Source of the DNA: Firmicutes bacterium CAG:882
GTDB taxonomy: Bacteria; Bacillota; Clostridia; Lachnospirales; Lachnospiraceae
DNA: 58,957 nt
Direction of reading: 5' to 3'
Assembly (NCBI GenBank): GCA_000435595.1
Contig: FR895444.1
Location: forward strand, 1 to 58,957
In this document: piece after piece, positions 1 through 7,505 of the stretch
Position numbering within the stretch: the first letter of the stretch is position 1
Layout: every line of letters starts with the position of its first letter
Program-made: the position numbers and the translations under genes
Notes under the pieces: generated by a model
Database searches by the model: none
Told to the model about the DNA's origin: nothing
Seen by the model: the letters and a program-made list of their open reading frames with translations, nothing else

Positions 1-73
1 TGTATTTGGAATTATTTATTATTTTGTTACATTGCTGCCGGAGAGTGAAGGCAGATGATGTCTTTGAATATGG

Positions 74-110
74 AACCCCCGCGGGCTGGAATACGGTCTG
101 CGGGGGTTTT
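74..110 (+). terminator. Rho-independent terminator of an upstream gene
   Basis: A 9-bp stem (AACCCCCGC with GCGGGGGTT) closes a 17-nt loop and ends in a short T run. It probably terminates a gene lying left of the window. Nothing else could be recognised in the first 73 bases. Confidence 0.8.
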
Positions 111-139
111 GTGTAAAATAATAAAAAATGTTAATAAAA

Positions 140-168
140 TTGACAAAAACTAGAATAATGTATAATAT
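140..168 (+). promoter_or_regulatory. Likely promoter of the hipB-hipA pair
   Basis: TTGACA at 140-145 is followed by TATAAT at 161-166 (15-bp spacing) or TAATAT at 163-168 (17-bp spacing). The 10-bp palindrome ATAATATTAT at 162-171 overlaps the -10 box and could be an autoregulatory HipB site, which is inference. Confidence 0.6.
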
Positions 169-191
169 TATTGACGTAAGGAGAATGCACT

Positions 192-509
192 ATGCCTAAG
201 AAATCAATTATATTATTACCTGAAACAGAAGAAATACTTGAACAGATGGGATTACAAATAAAATATGCAAGATTGAGGAGAAAGCTGACAGCGGAACTGG
301 TTGCCGAAAGAGCTGGAATAAGCAGAGCAACCTTGGTTTCGATTGAGAAGGGAGCACCATCGGTGGCTATCGGGTGTTATGCGGCTGTGCTTCATGCACT
401 CAATTATATGGACAAGGATTTGCTGCTGGTTGCAAAGGATGATGAGCTTGGAAGAAAATTACAGGATTTGGAGCTGCCAGTGAGAAAACGTATATCTAAG
501 AGGGAGTAG
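192..509 (+). CDS. HipB-like XRE-family DNA-binding protein
   Basis: A 105-residue protein with one helix-turn-helix of the XRE/Cro type at about residues 20-75 (LRRKLTAELVAERAGISRA, then TLVSIEKGAPSV). A Shine-Dalgarno AAGGAG lies just before the ATG. It ends 4 bp before a HipA-family kinase gene, which is the usual HipB-HipA order. In such pairs the small protein represses the operon and holds the kinase inactive. The C-terminal 25 residues are lysine- and arginine-rich and have no recognised domain. The family call rests on the fold and the neighbour. Whether the pair acts as a toxin-antitoxin unit is not shown by the sequence. Confidence 0.85.
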   Translation: MPKKSIILLPETEEILEQMGLQIKYARLRRKLTAELVAERAGISRATLVSIEKGAPSVAIGCYAAVLHALNYMDKDLLLVAKDDELGRKLQDLELPVRKRISKRE

Positions 510-513
510 ATTT

Positions 514-1770
514 ATGGAGAAAGAAAAAAATATATATGTATTTGCCGATTTTCCGCCTTTTCATAATGAATTAATAGGCATGATTTATGTTTCTCAGATG
601 CGGGGAAAGGAGTTTTATTCATTTGAATATCAGCAGAGCTGGCTTGAAAACGGATATATGATGTTAGATCCTGATTTGCGTTTGTATAAGGGCAGACAAT
701 ATATAAATGACGATAAGAACATTTTCGGTGTATTTGCTGATTCATGTCCGGACAGATGGGGCAGAAGATTGATGAACAGAAGAGAGGAGCTTCGTGCAAA
801 GGCGGCTGGAGAAAAGCCACGAAAGCTGTCAGAGAGCGATTATCTGCTGGGGGTATATGATGAAGCGAGAATGGGCGGCTTGCGTTTTAAAACTGATTTG
901 GACGGAGATTTTCTTTCCTTTGACAAAGAATATGCGATACCGCCGTGGACATCGCTTAGAGAACTTGAACAGGCTTCGATTGCATTTGAAGGTGATGATA
1001 CAGGTTCAAATGAAAAGTGGTTAAGACAGCTATTGACACCCGGTTCATCGCTCGGTGGGGCAAGACCAAAAGCATCAGTTATGGCACCTGATGGTTCGCT
1101 GTGGATAGCTAAGTTTCCGTCGAGACACGATGATTTTAACTCAGGGGCATGGGAGATGGTTGTTCATGACTTGGCAGCTATGTGTGGATTGAATGTCCCG
1201 AAAGCGGAAGCTGTGAAATTTTCTAAACTGGGAACCACTTTTTTGATAAAACGATTTGACAGGGATGGAGAGAAGCGCATTCACTTCTCGTCTGCCATGA
1301 CGATGTTGGGAAAGAGGGACGGAGCAAGTGCAGCAGATGGAAGCAGCTATCTTGAGATGGTATCTTTTCTGAAAGCAAATGGGGCGAAGCCACAGCGCGA
1401 TTTACAGGAGCTTTGGAAGCGGATTGTGTTCAGCATGTCAGTGTCTAATACGGATGACCATTTTAGAAATCATGGTTTTATATTGTCTGATACAGGCTGG
1501 AAGCTGTCTCCGCTTTATGATGTGAACCCCGATATATATGGTGAGTATTTGTCATTGAATGTAGACAAAGACAATTCAAGTATCGATTTCAGTCTCGCAA
1601 TATCGGCGGCACCGTTTTACGGAGTGGAGGAAAAAAAGGCTGTTGAGACGGTGAGAAGCATAGCGAGTACAGTCAAAGAGAATTGGCAGCAGCTTGCAAG
1701 GAAATATGAAATCAGCCGTGGTGAGATTGAGAGAATGCGTCCCGCATTCAGCGAATGTGAGAAAATTTAG
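514..1770 (+). CDS. HipA-family serine/threonine kinase-like protein
   Basis: A 418-residue HipA-fold protein. The N-terminal HipA subdomain covers roughly residues 1-110. The kinase core follows, with the glycine-rich GGARPK segment at 181-186, an ATP-contacting lysine in WIAKFPS (K200), the catalytic-loop motif NTDDHFRN at 312-319 and the metal-binding YDVNPD at 335-340. All key residues of an active HipA kinase therefore appear present. In E. coli, HipA phosphorylates glutamyl-tRNA synthetase and causes persistence; related kinases use other targets. The gene follows hipB by 4 bp, so the two are surely co-transcribed. The natural substrate cannot be told from sequence. Confidence 0.85.
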   Translation: MEKEKNIYVFADFPPFHNELIGMIYVSQMRGKEFYSFEYQQSWLENGYMMLDPDLRLYKGRQYINDDKNIFGVFADSCPDRWGRRLMNRREELRAKAAGEKPRKLSESDYLLGVYDEARMGGLRFKTDLDGDFLSFDKEYAIPPWTSLRELEQASIAFEGDDTGSNEKWLRQLLTPGSSLGGARPKASVMAPDGSLWIAKFPSRHDDFNSGAWEMVVHDLAAMCGLNVPKAEAVKFSKLGTTFLIKRFDRDGEKRIHFSSAMTMLGKRDGASAADGSSYLEMVSFLKANGAKPQRDLQELWKRIVFSMSVSNTDDHFRNHGFILSDTGWKLSPLYDVNPDIYGEYLSLNVDKDNSSIDFSLAISAAPFYGVEEKKAVETVRSIASTVKENWQQLARKYEISRGEIERMRPAFSECEKI

Positions 1771-1837
1771 AAAAAAGGGGATTGTGCCCGTAAATAGCAT
1801 GACATTTCAACTCTAATGAATCACAGTGGATATAGGA

Positions 1838-1855
1838 GCTCTAACGCGTTAGAGC
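1838..1855. promoter_or_regulatory. 18-bp perfect palindrome, candidate BlaI-type operator
   Basis: GCTCTAACGCGTTAGAGC is a perfect 18-bp palindrome. Its core TCTAACGCGTTAGA recurs, with one and two changes, at 5496-5509 and 5519-5532 in the promoter of the BlaI-family gene. A partial half-site TCTAATG lies upstream at 1812-1818. It sits 42 bp before the small ORF at 1897 and probably controls that ORF and the MFS gene. Binding by the local BlaI is inference. Confidence 0.7.
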
Positions 1856-1896
1856 AATATGCTGTATTTACAATAATTCAGGGAGGGGGGCACGAA

Positions 1897-2058
1897 ATGA
1901 GTGGACTTCCGAACAGAGCGGAAGAAAGCGTGTCGTACCTTGTGCTCAGCAACACCAAGAACATCAGGTTTGAGCAGGCGTTAAAGGCGAGCGGGTTAAG
2001 CAGTGACAGCAGCGATTATTTTACCCCGGATTATGCGGTCATTGTGGGATACAAATAG
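1897..2058 (+). CDS. Small protein of unknown function (53 residues)
   Basis: The reading frame is open further upstream, to 1816, but the only convincing ribosome-binding site (GGGAGGGGGG at 1881-1890) precedes the ATG at 1897, giving a 53-residue product. The upstream extension would also place the palindromic operator inside the coding region. No domain, signal peptide or membrane segment is recognised; the C-terminal half is rich in Ser, Asp and Tyr. It lies 21 bp before the MFS gene and after the candidate operator, so it may be a leader peptide or small partner of the transporter. It could also be the remnant of a longer gene. Confidence 0.5.
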   Translation: MSGLPNRAEESVSYLVLSNTKNIRFEQALKASGLSSDSSDYFTPDYAVIVGYK

Positions 2059-2079
2059 ATTATTATATGGAGTAAAAAT

Positions 2080-3249
2080 ATGGCTTCATTACTGATTGCA
2101 GTTATATATCTTATTTTCATAAGTCTGGGACTCCCGGATTCACTGCTTGGCTCGGGCTGGCCGACCATGCAGGTGTACTTTGGCGTGCCGTCATCGTATG
2201 CGGGATATGTCTCAATGACGATATCATTTATGACAATCATATCGGCACTCATGAGCCCGAAGCTTATAAGCAGGATACATACGAAATGGATTGTGATATG
2301 TTCGATTCTGCTCACAATTTTCGGGCTTTGCGGATTTTCAATATCATCAAAATATTGGATGCTTTTTATTTTTGCCATACCATACGGGCTCGGAGCGGGC
2401 GCGATTGATTCGGCGATTAACCACTATGTGGCGAGCAATTACTCGGGCTCGGTGATGAATTTCCTGCACTGCTTTTACGGCGTGGGAGCGGTCATAAGCC
2501 CGAACATCATGGCTGCGGCACTTAAAAGTGCACGCTGGAACGAGGGGTATCGCTGGACGGCGTACCTCCAGATTGCAATACTGCTTGTCTGCATAATTTC
2601 ACTTCCGCTCTGGAAAAAGAATGAGGTGCAGGAAGATGAGAAGGAAGAACACAGCGCGGGTATCGCAGAGAGCCTGAAGGTTCCGGGAGTTGTTCTGACG
2701 CTCATAGCGTTCTTTGCGTACTGTTCCGGCGAGGCAACCTGCTTTCTGTGGACATCGAGCTATTTTGCGGGGACAAAATCGGGCATGACCGACGGGCTCA
2801 TCGCAGCGTTCGGCTCACTTATATTTGGCGGACTTATGTTTGGCAGGCTGCTTGCGGGCTTTGTCTCGAATAAGCTCGGTGACAAGCTTCTCATCCGTAT
2901 TGGCGCGGCAGTCGAGCTTGTTGGAATTATTCTCGTGTTCCTGCCGGTAGACGGATATATCGCGGCGGCGGTCGGCTTTGTCATAATCGGAACCGGAATG
3001 GGACCGATATATCCCGCGATACAGCACATGGCACCGAACAACTTCGGAAAAAAATACAGTGCCGCGGTTATAGGGCTTCAGATGGCTTCAGCTTATGTCG
3101 GGAGCACCTTTATGCCGATGCTGTTCGGAAAGCTGCAGCAGGGCATAGGGATATGGATAATGCCGATATATCTTCTTATTTTTGCAGTGTTTAATACAGC
3201 ATTTCTTGAGCTGTCATATATTGCCGAAAACAAAGCAAAGGCGGAATAA
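2080..3249 (+). CDS. MFS transporter
   Basis: A 389-residue integral membrane protein with about 12 hydrophobic segments in two halves, split by a charged cytoplasmic loop near residues 180-195 (KKNEVQEDEKEEH). The glycine-rich start (FISLGLPDSLLGSGWP) and the GLGAGAIDSAINHYVA segment match the fucose-permease-like MFS branch common in Lachnospiraceae, where these are often annotated as sugar transporters. The start is set by GGAG 9 bp upstream. It is downstream of the 53-residue ORF and the BlaI-like palindrome, so it may be an exporter or importer induced through BlaI/BlaR1. The substrate is unknown. Confidence 0.85.
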   Translation: MASLLIAVIYLIFISLGLPDSLLGSGWPTMQVYFGVPSSYAGYVSMTISFMTIISALMSPKLISRIHTKWIVICSILLTIFGLCGFSISSKYWMLFIFAIPYGLGAGAIDSAINHYVASNYSGSVMNFLHCFYGVGAVISPNIMAAALKSARWNEGYRWTAYLQIAILLVCIISLPLWKKNEVQEDEKEEHSAGIAESLKVPGVVLTLIAFFAYCSGEATCFLWTSSYFAGTKSGMTDGLIAAFGSLIFGGLMFGRLLAGFVSNKLGDKLLIRIGAAVELVGIILVFLPVDGYIAAAVGFVIIGTGMGPIYPAIQHMAPNNFGKKYSAAVIGLQMASAYVGSTFMPMLFGKLQQGIGIWIMPIYLLIFAVFNTAFLELSYIAENKAKAE

Positions 3250-3254
3250 TTTAC

Positions 3255-3292
3255 ACACCCTGTTACAGACTTTAATGTCAGTAATGGGGTGT
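3255..3292 (+). terminator. Hairpin after the MFS gene, weak terminator
   Basis: ACACCC at 3255 pairs with GGGTGT ending at 3292, with further pairing inside the loop. The T tract after it is poor, so termination is only probable. Confidence 0.4.
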
Positions 3293-3407
3293 TATTGCAT
3301 CTTACATGGCGTTTTTGTCATGTCACGGGGAAAAGCATAGACATAATACCAAAAATCATATATAAAAATATAAGAGAAACGAACGGTAATATGCGGAGGT
3401 GATAGCA

Positions 3408-3515
3408 GTGAAGCTCGAGGTGGAGCAGATTGACATGGAAAGGAAGGAGGAGGTTATTGTGCGCTGTCATGACGTGGGGGCTGACTGGGTGGGGAACGTA
3501 AATGATGCAGCGCAC
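3408..3515 (+). pseudogene. Truncated N-terminus of a LytTR-type regulator
   Basis: A strong Shine-Dalgarno GGAGGT at 3395-3400 precedes a GTG start. The first 36 codons read like the beginning of the small LytTR DNA-binding proteins of Lachnospiraceae (KLEVEQIDMERKEEVIVRCH). The frame then continues without any LytTR similarity and stops. The next segment, in another frame, looks like part of a chemoreceptor. This appears to be a deletion fusion that has left only the translation start of the regulator. The LytTR assignment rests on a short stretch and is tentative. Confidence 0.45.
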
Positions 3516-4269
3516 TTGCGGAGGCGGTGCAGGAGCTCGTTATGGGCAGCACGGGCATGGCAAGCTTTGAAAGCGGGGCGTCGCCGTGCTTGTGTCGGAA
3601 TGCAATCAGGCATCGGTAAAGCTCAGAACCGAGACGGAGGGATTTAAGCAGGACATAAAGCATTTCCGTGAGACGAACGAGCAGATTACGCTTGCGGCTG
3701 AGAAGTCACTTACGGACTGCGACAGCAATGAAAAACTTGCGGTTGAGCTTAACGGGGAGACAAAGACCGCATTTGGCAATGCCGAGAATATCAGGGAGCA
3801 GAGTGCACAACTGGTCGATATTGCGAGGGAGACGCGAAAAAAGCTGGGGGAGTATATTACATATATGAATGATACTGCATCGAGCATGGAAAAGATGCGC
3901 GCGACGGCGCAAGACACAGAGGAATCGATTGTGAGCCTGAGGGCGGCAAGAGCGGGAGAGCACGGGAGAGGTTTTGCGGTGGTTGCCGAGGTGGTTCGAG
4001 TTCTCGCTGAAAGTCAGGGAATGGAAAAAATAGAGGAGCTGTACCCGCTTATCGGGCGCTATGTCAATCTTGAGTATACACTTCCAAGCGGTCAGAAGGT
4101 AAAGCTCTTAAACGATGATGAAATGTATCTTGGAAATCAGCTCGAAAACGTGTATGATGAGAGCAGCGAGCGGTGTTACGGAGTTGTGGCGTGCGCATCC
4201 TTTCTGCTGGTATGTGAATACGGGGAGGGCACAAGCAATCCGGAAATCGTGATTTTTAAGAGAAGATAG
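3516..4269 (+). pseudogene. Decayed methyl-accepting chemotaxis protein fragment with unrelated tail
   Basis: From about 3516 the sequence reads as chemoreceptor coiled coil (AEAVQELVMGSTGMASFESG), shifts frame near 3575, and continues as an open frame from a GTG at 3586 to 4269. That frame holds MCP helix sequence and the signalling-tip motif AARAGEHGRGFAVVAEVVRV. The usual preceding segment (about 20 residues ending in LLSLNASIE) is missing. After the tip the frame runs into about 80 residues without MCP features (IEELYPLIGRYVNLEYTL to the stop) that I do not recognise. No N-terminal sensor or membrane segment is present. It is best read as a frameshifted, internally deleted remnant fused to the end of another gene. 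Confidence 0.65.
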
Positions 4270-4282
4270 CGCGAGGGCACGA

Positions 4283-5425
4283 ATGGATAAATACAAAGCA
4301 GACTTGGAGTATCTTTTCAAGGCACTTATAAAGCATCCGATGTTTATAAGAGAGCCTGAAAAGTTAAACGAATTTAAAGAGTTTTATAAGCAGATGCTTT
4401 CTGAAACAGACGAAGATAATTTTGACGATTTTGTCATGATGGCAACGGCGATGACGGTTTATTTTAAGGACGGACATACCAACATTGAAATACCTTATTC
4501 GGAGAATGATTTTTGTCTTTTTATGCCGTGTGGCTGGAAGGATTCGTACACGGACGGTCTCGTGATGAGTGAGAGCTGTCATGGTATTCCTCGTGGAGCC
4601 GAGATTGTCGCGGTAGAAGGTATGTCGATAACGGAGCTGGTCGATAAAATGGCTGAAGTGATTCCGCATGAGAACAGGTATCTGGTAAAGAGCAGAATGC
4701 TTCACTACCCGTATATCAATTACCATGTCTTTAGCGAAATGAATTTGCATAGGTTGTTTGGCAGGAAGGATAAATATACGGTTGAGTTTTTGGCTGACGG
4801 GCAGATTATACGGAGGGAAATTGCTCTGACACCGTACAACAATTATCCTGCGTTTTCGGATGATAAATGTCCCTTTTACTATGAGCTTGATGAGGAGGGC
4901 AGCAGGATAACAGTGCATATAGACGCCTGTATCTGCAATCGTGAGTATGAAAATTTCTTGAGAGAGGCTGCGTGTATTTGTGAGGAAAAACATATTGACA
5001 CAATGCTTCTTGATTTGAGCCGAAATATGGGCGGGACAACGGATGTCATCGACAGATTTATCGCCTACACCCACGCGGAAAAATACAGGCAGTACGCGGT
5101 GTTCGATTATTCGGAGGGTTATGAAAAAATATTGTCCGTTAGAAATGTGGAGCTTATAAATCATCGAAATGACAAGCTGTTTCCTACAGATATAAGATTG
5201 AAGGTATCCTATGATACCTTCAGCAGCGCGAGAACCTTTGCGGTGACACTTCTTGACAACGGGATTGCCACATTGGAGGAGGGAGGTTCGGGCGGAAAGC
5301 CTGATTCATACGGGGCACCGATAAGGGGAGTGATGCCTGAGAGAGGTATCAGGTTCAGGGTGTCGACGCGTTATTTTATGAGACCTGATGGGACGAGGTA
5401 TGAGGAGGAGAGTGTGTTATCATAG
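4283..5425 (+). CDS. S41-family (C-terminal processing) protease-like protein
   Basis: A 380-residue protein with the layout of peptidase family S41: an N-terminal helical part, DGHT at 63-66, a PDZ-like stretch around 100-115 (RGAEIVAVEGMSI), the LDLSRNMGGTTDVIDRF strand-helix near 243-259, and the nucleophile region TFSSARTFA at 312-320, where one of the two serines would be catalytic. There is no signal peptide or membrane anchor, so it is likely cytoplasmic, unlike classical Ctp proteases. It starts 14 bp after the remnant frame and ends just before the terminator preceding blaI. Its substrate is unknown. The placement beside a BlaI/BlaR1 pair is noteworthy but not proof of a link. Confidence 0.7.
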   Translation: MDKYKADLEYLFKALIKHPMFIREPEKLNEFKEFYKQMLSETDEDNFDDFVMMATAMTVYFKDGHTNIEIPYSENDFCLFMPCGWKDSYTDGLVMSESCHGIPRGAEIVAVEGMSITELVDKMAEVIPHENRYLVKSRMLHYPYINYHVFSEMNLHRLFGRKDKYTVEFLADGQIIRREIALTPYNNYPAFSDDKCPFYYELDEEGSRITVHIDACICNREYENFLREAACICEEKHIDTMLLDLSRNMGGTTDVIDRFIAYTHAEKYRQYAVFDYSEGYEKILSVRNVELINHRNDKLFPTDIRLKVSYDTFSSARTFAVTLLDNGIATLEEGGSGGKPDSYGAPIRGVMPERGIRFRVSTRYFMRPDGTRYEEESVLS

Positions 5426-5455
5426 CAATTGAGAGTCAATATTAAATTACATTTT

Positions 5456-5477
5456 GGAGCCGCAAGGCTCCTTTTTT
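5456..5477 (+). terminator. Rho-independent terminator of the S41 protease gene
   Basis: A perfect 6-bp stem GGAGCC/GGCTCC with a GCAA tetraloop is followed by six T. It insulates the protease gene from the blaI promoter that begins 6 bp later. Confidence 0.9.
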
Positions 5478-5482
5478 AAGTC

Positions 5483-5532
5483 TTGACAAAAGTTGTCTAA
5501 TGCGTTAGAATGAACTTGTTGAACGCGTTAGA
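5483..5532 (+). promoter_or_regulatory. blaI promoter with two overlapping operators
   Basis: TTGACA at 5483-5488 and TAGAAT at 5506-5511 are spaced by 17 bp. The inverted repeat TCTAATGCGTTAGA (5496-5509) covers the spacer and most of the -10 box. A second, less perfect copy, TTGAACGCGTTAGA (5519-5532), lies over the expected start of transcription. The two centres are 23 bp apart, about two helical turns, as expected for repression by BlaI dimers. The same core occurs at 1838-1855. Confidence 0.8.
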
Positions 5533-5590
5533 CAAGGACGTGGTGAGGGTTAATACATTAGAAATTTATTTGTGCGAAAGGAGGATTGAC

Positions 5591-5941
5591 ATGTCTACAC
5601 CTAAAATTTTTGAGAGCGAATATCGTTTCTGCCTGATACTGTGGCGGTGCGAGCCGATTAAGTGCGCGAAGCTTGCCGCAATATGCAAGGAGGAGCTTGG
5701 CTGGAGCAGGACGACCACATACACGGTGATAAAGCGTCTGTGTGAGAGAGGGGTGCTCAACAATTCAGATTCAGTTGTCACATCGCTGGTCAGCAAGCAG
5801 GAGGTGCAGGTGTCGGAGATTGATGAGATGATGGAGAAGACGTTCGAGGGTTCAATGCCGGCATTTATAGCTGCATTTGCGAAGAGACAGGATTTGTCTG
5901 AGGCGGAAGTGGAAGAAATCAGACGTATAATTGAAAAGTAG
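5591..5941 (+). CDS. BlaI/MecI-family transcriptional repressor
   Basis: A 116-residue winged-helix protein of the penicillinase-repressor family, with an N-terminal recognition domain (AAICKEELGWSRTTTYTVIK) and a C-terminal dimerisation helix region ending EVEEIRRIIEK. The frame is open from 5510, but AAAGGAGG lies before the ATG at 5591 and the upstream part would contain both operators, so the later start is chosen. BlaI proteins are cleaved when their BlaR1 partner senses a signal. The gene is followed after 10 bp by such a partner, and its own promoter carries two candidate operators, implying autorepression. Confidence 0.88.
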   Translation: MSTPKIFESEYRFCLILWRCEPIKCAKLAAICKEELGWSRTTTYTVIKRLCERGVLNNSDSVVTSLVSKQEVQVSEIDEMMEKTFEGSMPAFIAAFAKRQDLSEAEVEEIRRIIEK

Positions 5942-5951
5942 GAGGTCGCGT

Positions 5952-7373
5952 ATGGAGCATATTTTTCTTAGTATTGTCAATCACAGTCTCGTAGCAGGAT
6001 GGCTTGTTATTGCGGTTCTTATTTTGAGAGTGATATTAAAGAAAGCGAACGTACCAAAGTGGCTTATCTGTCTTATGTGGGCGCTTGTCGCATTAAGACT
6101 TATTCTGCCTTATTCAATAGAGAGCAGTTACAGCCTTATACCGAGTGCGAAGCCTCTGCCGGATAACTTTATATATACGGATAAGCCATATATTGACAGC
6201 GGAATATCATATGTTGACAGGGCGGCGGATTCAGTGCTGTCCGTTATACCCGGAAAAAGTGAGGTGGGTGCAAGTGCGAACCGCACGCAGATATGGTCAT
6301 TCGTGTGTTCAAGAATCTGGATTGCCGGAGCTGTGGTGATGCTTGTATATGCGGCAGTCAGTGCACTGCTTCTTAAGCACAGGCTTGCCATGGCGACATT
6401 ACTTCAAAAGGGAGTAAAGCAGAGTGAGAATATAGACAGCCCGTTTGTGTTGGGAGTATTTAAGCCTGTCGTGTATCTGCCGTATGCTGTGGAGGCTTGT
6501 GACCTTCCGTATGTGCTTGCACATGAACAGACGCATATAAAGAGAAGGGATTATCTGTGGAAAATTCTCGGATTTGTGCTGCTTTGTGTGTATTGGTTCA
6601 ATCCGCTTATGTGGGTGGCATATATCCTCTTTTGCAGGGATATTGAGGCAGCATGCGATGAGAGGGTTATTAAGGATATGGAGAAGGATGACAGAAGAGC
6701 ATATTCCACGGCACTCTTAAACAGCAGTGTGAAAAAGAAACGAATCAACGCATGTCCGATAGCCTTCGGTGAGAACGGAGTGAAGTCAAGAGTAATGAAT
6801 GTCATGAACTATAAGAAGCCCGCATTTTGGATTGTGATTGCGGCAGCGGCGGCATGTGTTGTGCTTGTGGTCTGCTTTATGACAAATCCCATCGGGAAAA
6901 AAGATGTAAATGGTACTTCGGCGGTGAGATGGTTCGACTGCCTTGAGGGTGACGAGTATCCTTTTGCAGGAGTAAGAGAGACTGTACTTGACGAATATGA
7001 AGGAGTCGTATTCAGATGCGATTCTGATAAGCTTGAGGCGTTATATGCTGACAGGACTGAGGTGTTGTTCACGGGAATGCCGATATGGAATGTGTATTTT
7101 TGTGATGTGACCGGCGACGGTAATCCGGATATATGTGCAACAATCAGTGTGGGCTCCGGAATAATCGATGAGAGAATACTGGTGTATGATTTTGCAGACG
7201 GCAGCCTCTATGAGCTTTCTGACAGGGGAAAGTATGACTATGAGCTGTATATTCAGGATGATATGTTGTATGCGGCAAAAAGCGAATATAATGTCGATGA
7301 TAACCAAGGGAAGGTTGTGGAAAGTAAGCCGTTGAGTTCATATACGGACAGCTTTAAAAGGACTGTTCAGTGA
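5952..7373 (+). CDS. BlaR1-like M56 membrane metallopeptidase sensor
   Basis: A 473-residue protein starting at the ATG after GGAGG (5941-5945). It has membrane segments near 12-32, 37-55, 113-140 and 205-227, and a last one near 290-312. The M56 zinc site is HEQTH at 191-195 with EAACDE at 232-237. The C-terminal ~160 residues after the last membrane segment would be the sensor. They show no penicillin-binding SxxK/transpeptidase features and instead contain DVTGDGNPD, a calcium-loop-like motif. The protein therefore probably does not sense beta-lactams. It presumably signals to BlaI by proteolysis; the ligand is unknown. Confidence 0.85.
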   Translation: MEHIFLSIVNHSLVAGWLVIAVLILRVILKKANVPKWLICLMWALVALRLILPYSIESSYSLIPSAKPLPDNFIYTDKPYIDSGISYVDRAADSVLSVIPGKSEVGASANRTQIWSFVCSRIWIAGAVVMLVYAAVSALLLKHRLAMATLLQKGVKQSENIDSPFVLGVFKPVVYLPYAVEACDLPYVLAHEQTHIKRRDYLWKILGFVLLCVYWFNPLMWVAYILFCRDIEAACDERVIKDMEKDDRRAYSTALLNSSVKKKRINACPIAFGENGVKSRVMNVMNYKKPAFWIVIAAAAACVVLVVCFMTNPIGKKDVNGTSAVRWFDCLEGDEYPFAGVRETVLDEYEGVVFRCDSDKLEALYADRTEVLFTGMPIWNVYFCDVTGDGNPDICATISVGSGIIDERILVYDFADGSLYELSDRGKYDYELYIQDDMLYAAKSEYNVDDNQGKVVESKPLSSYTDSFKRTVQ

Positions 7374-7419
7374 ATCGGGAATTAACTTTTACATTTTTTG
7401 CTAAACAGCCTTAATTGTA

Positions 7420-7450
7420 TTGACTTAAAGTAAGGTTTAGGTATTATAAT
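7420..7450 (+). promoter_or_regulatory. Probable promoter of the DUF362 gene
   Basis: TTGACT at 7420-7425 precedes an AT-rich -10 region with TATTAT at 7442-7447 (16-bp spacing) or TATAAT at 7445-7450 (19-bp spacing). Confidence 0.45.
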
Positions 7451-7505
7451 TTACTTATATATTCCATTAAATTTGGTGTAAATGTATTATAAGGAGGAAC
7501 CTGAA

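Noticed and set aside
4364..5164. Minus-strand open frame opposite the S41-like gene
   Set aside because: It is antisense to a protein with recognisable protease motifs, and its product has no family features.
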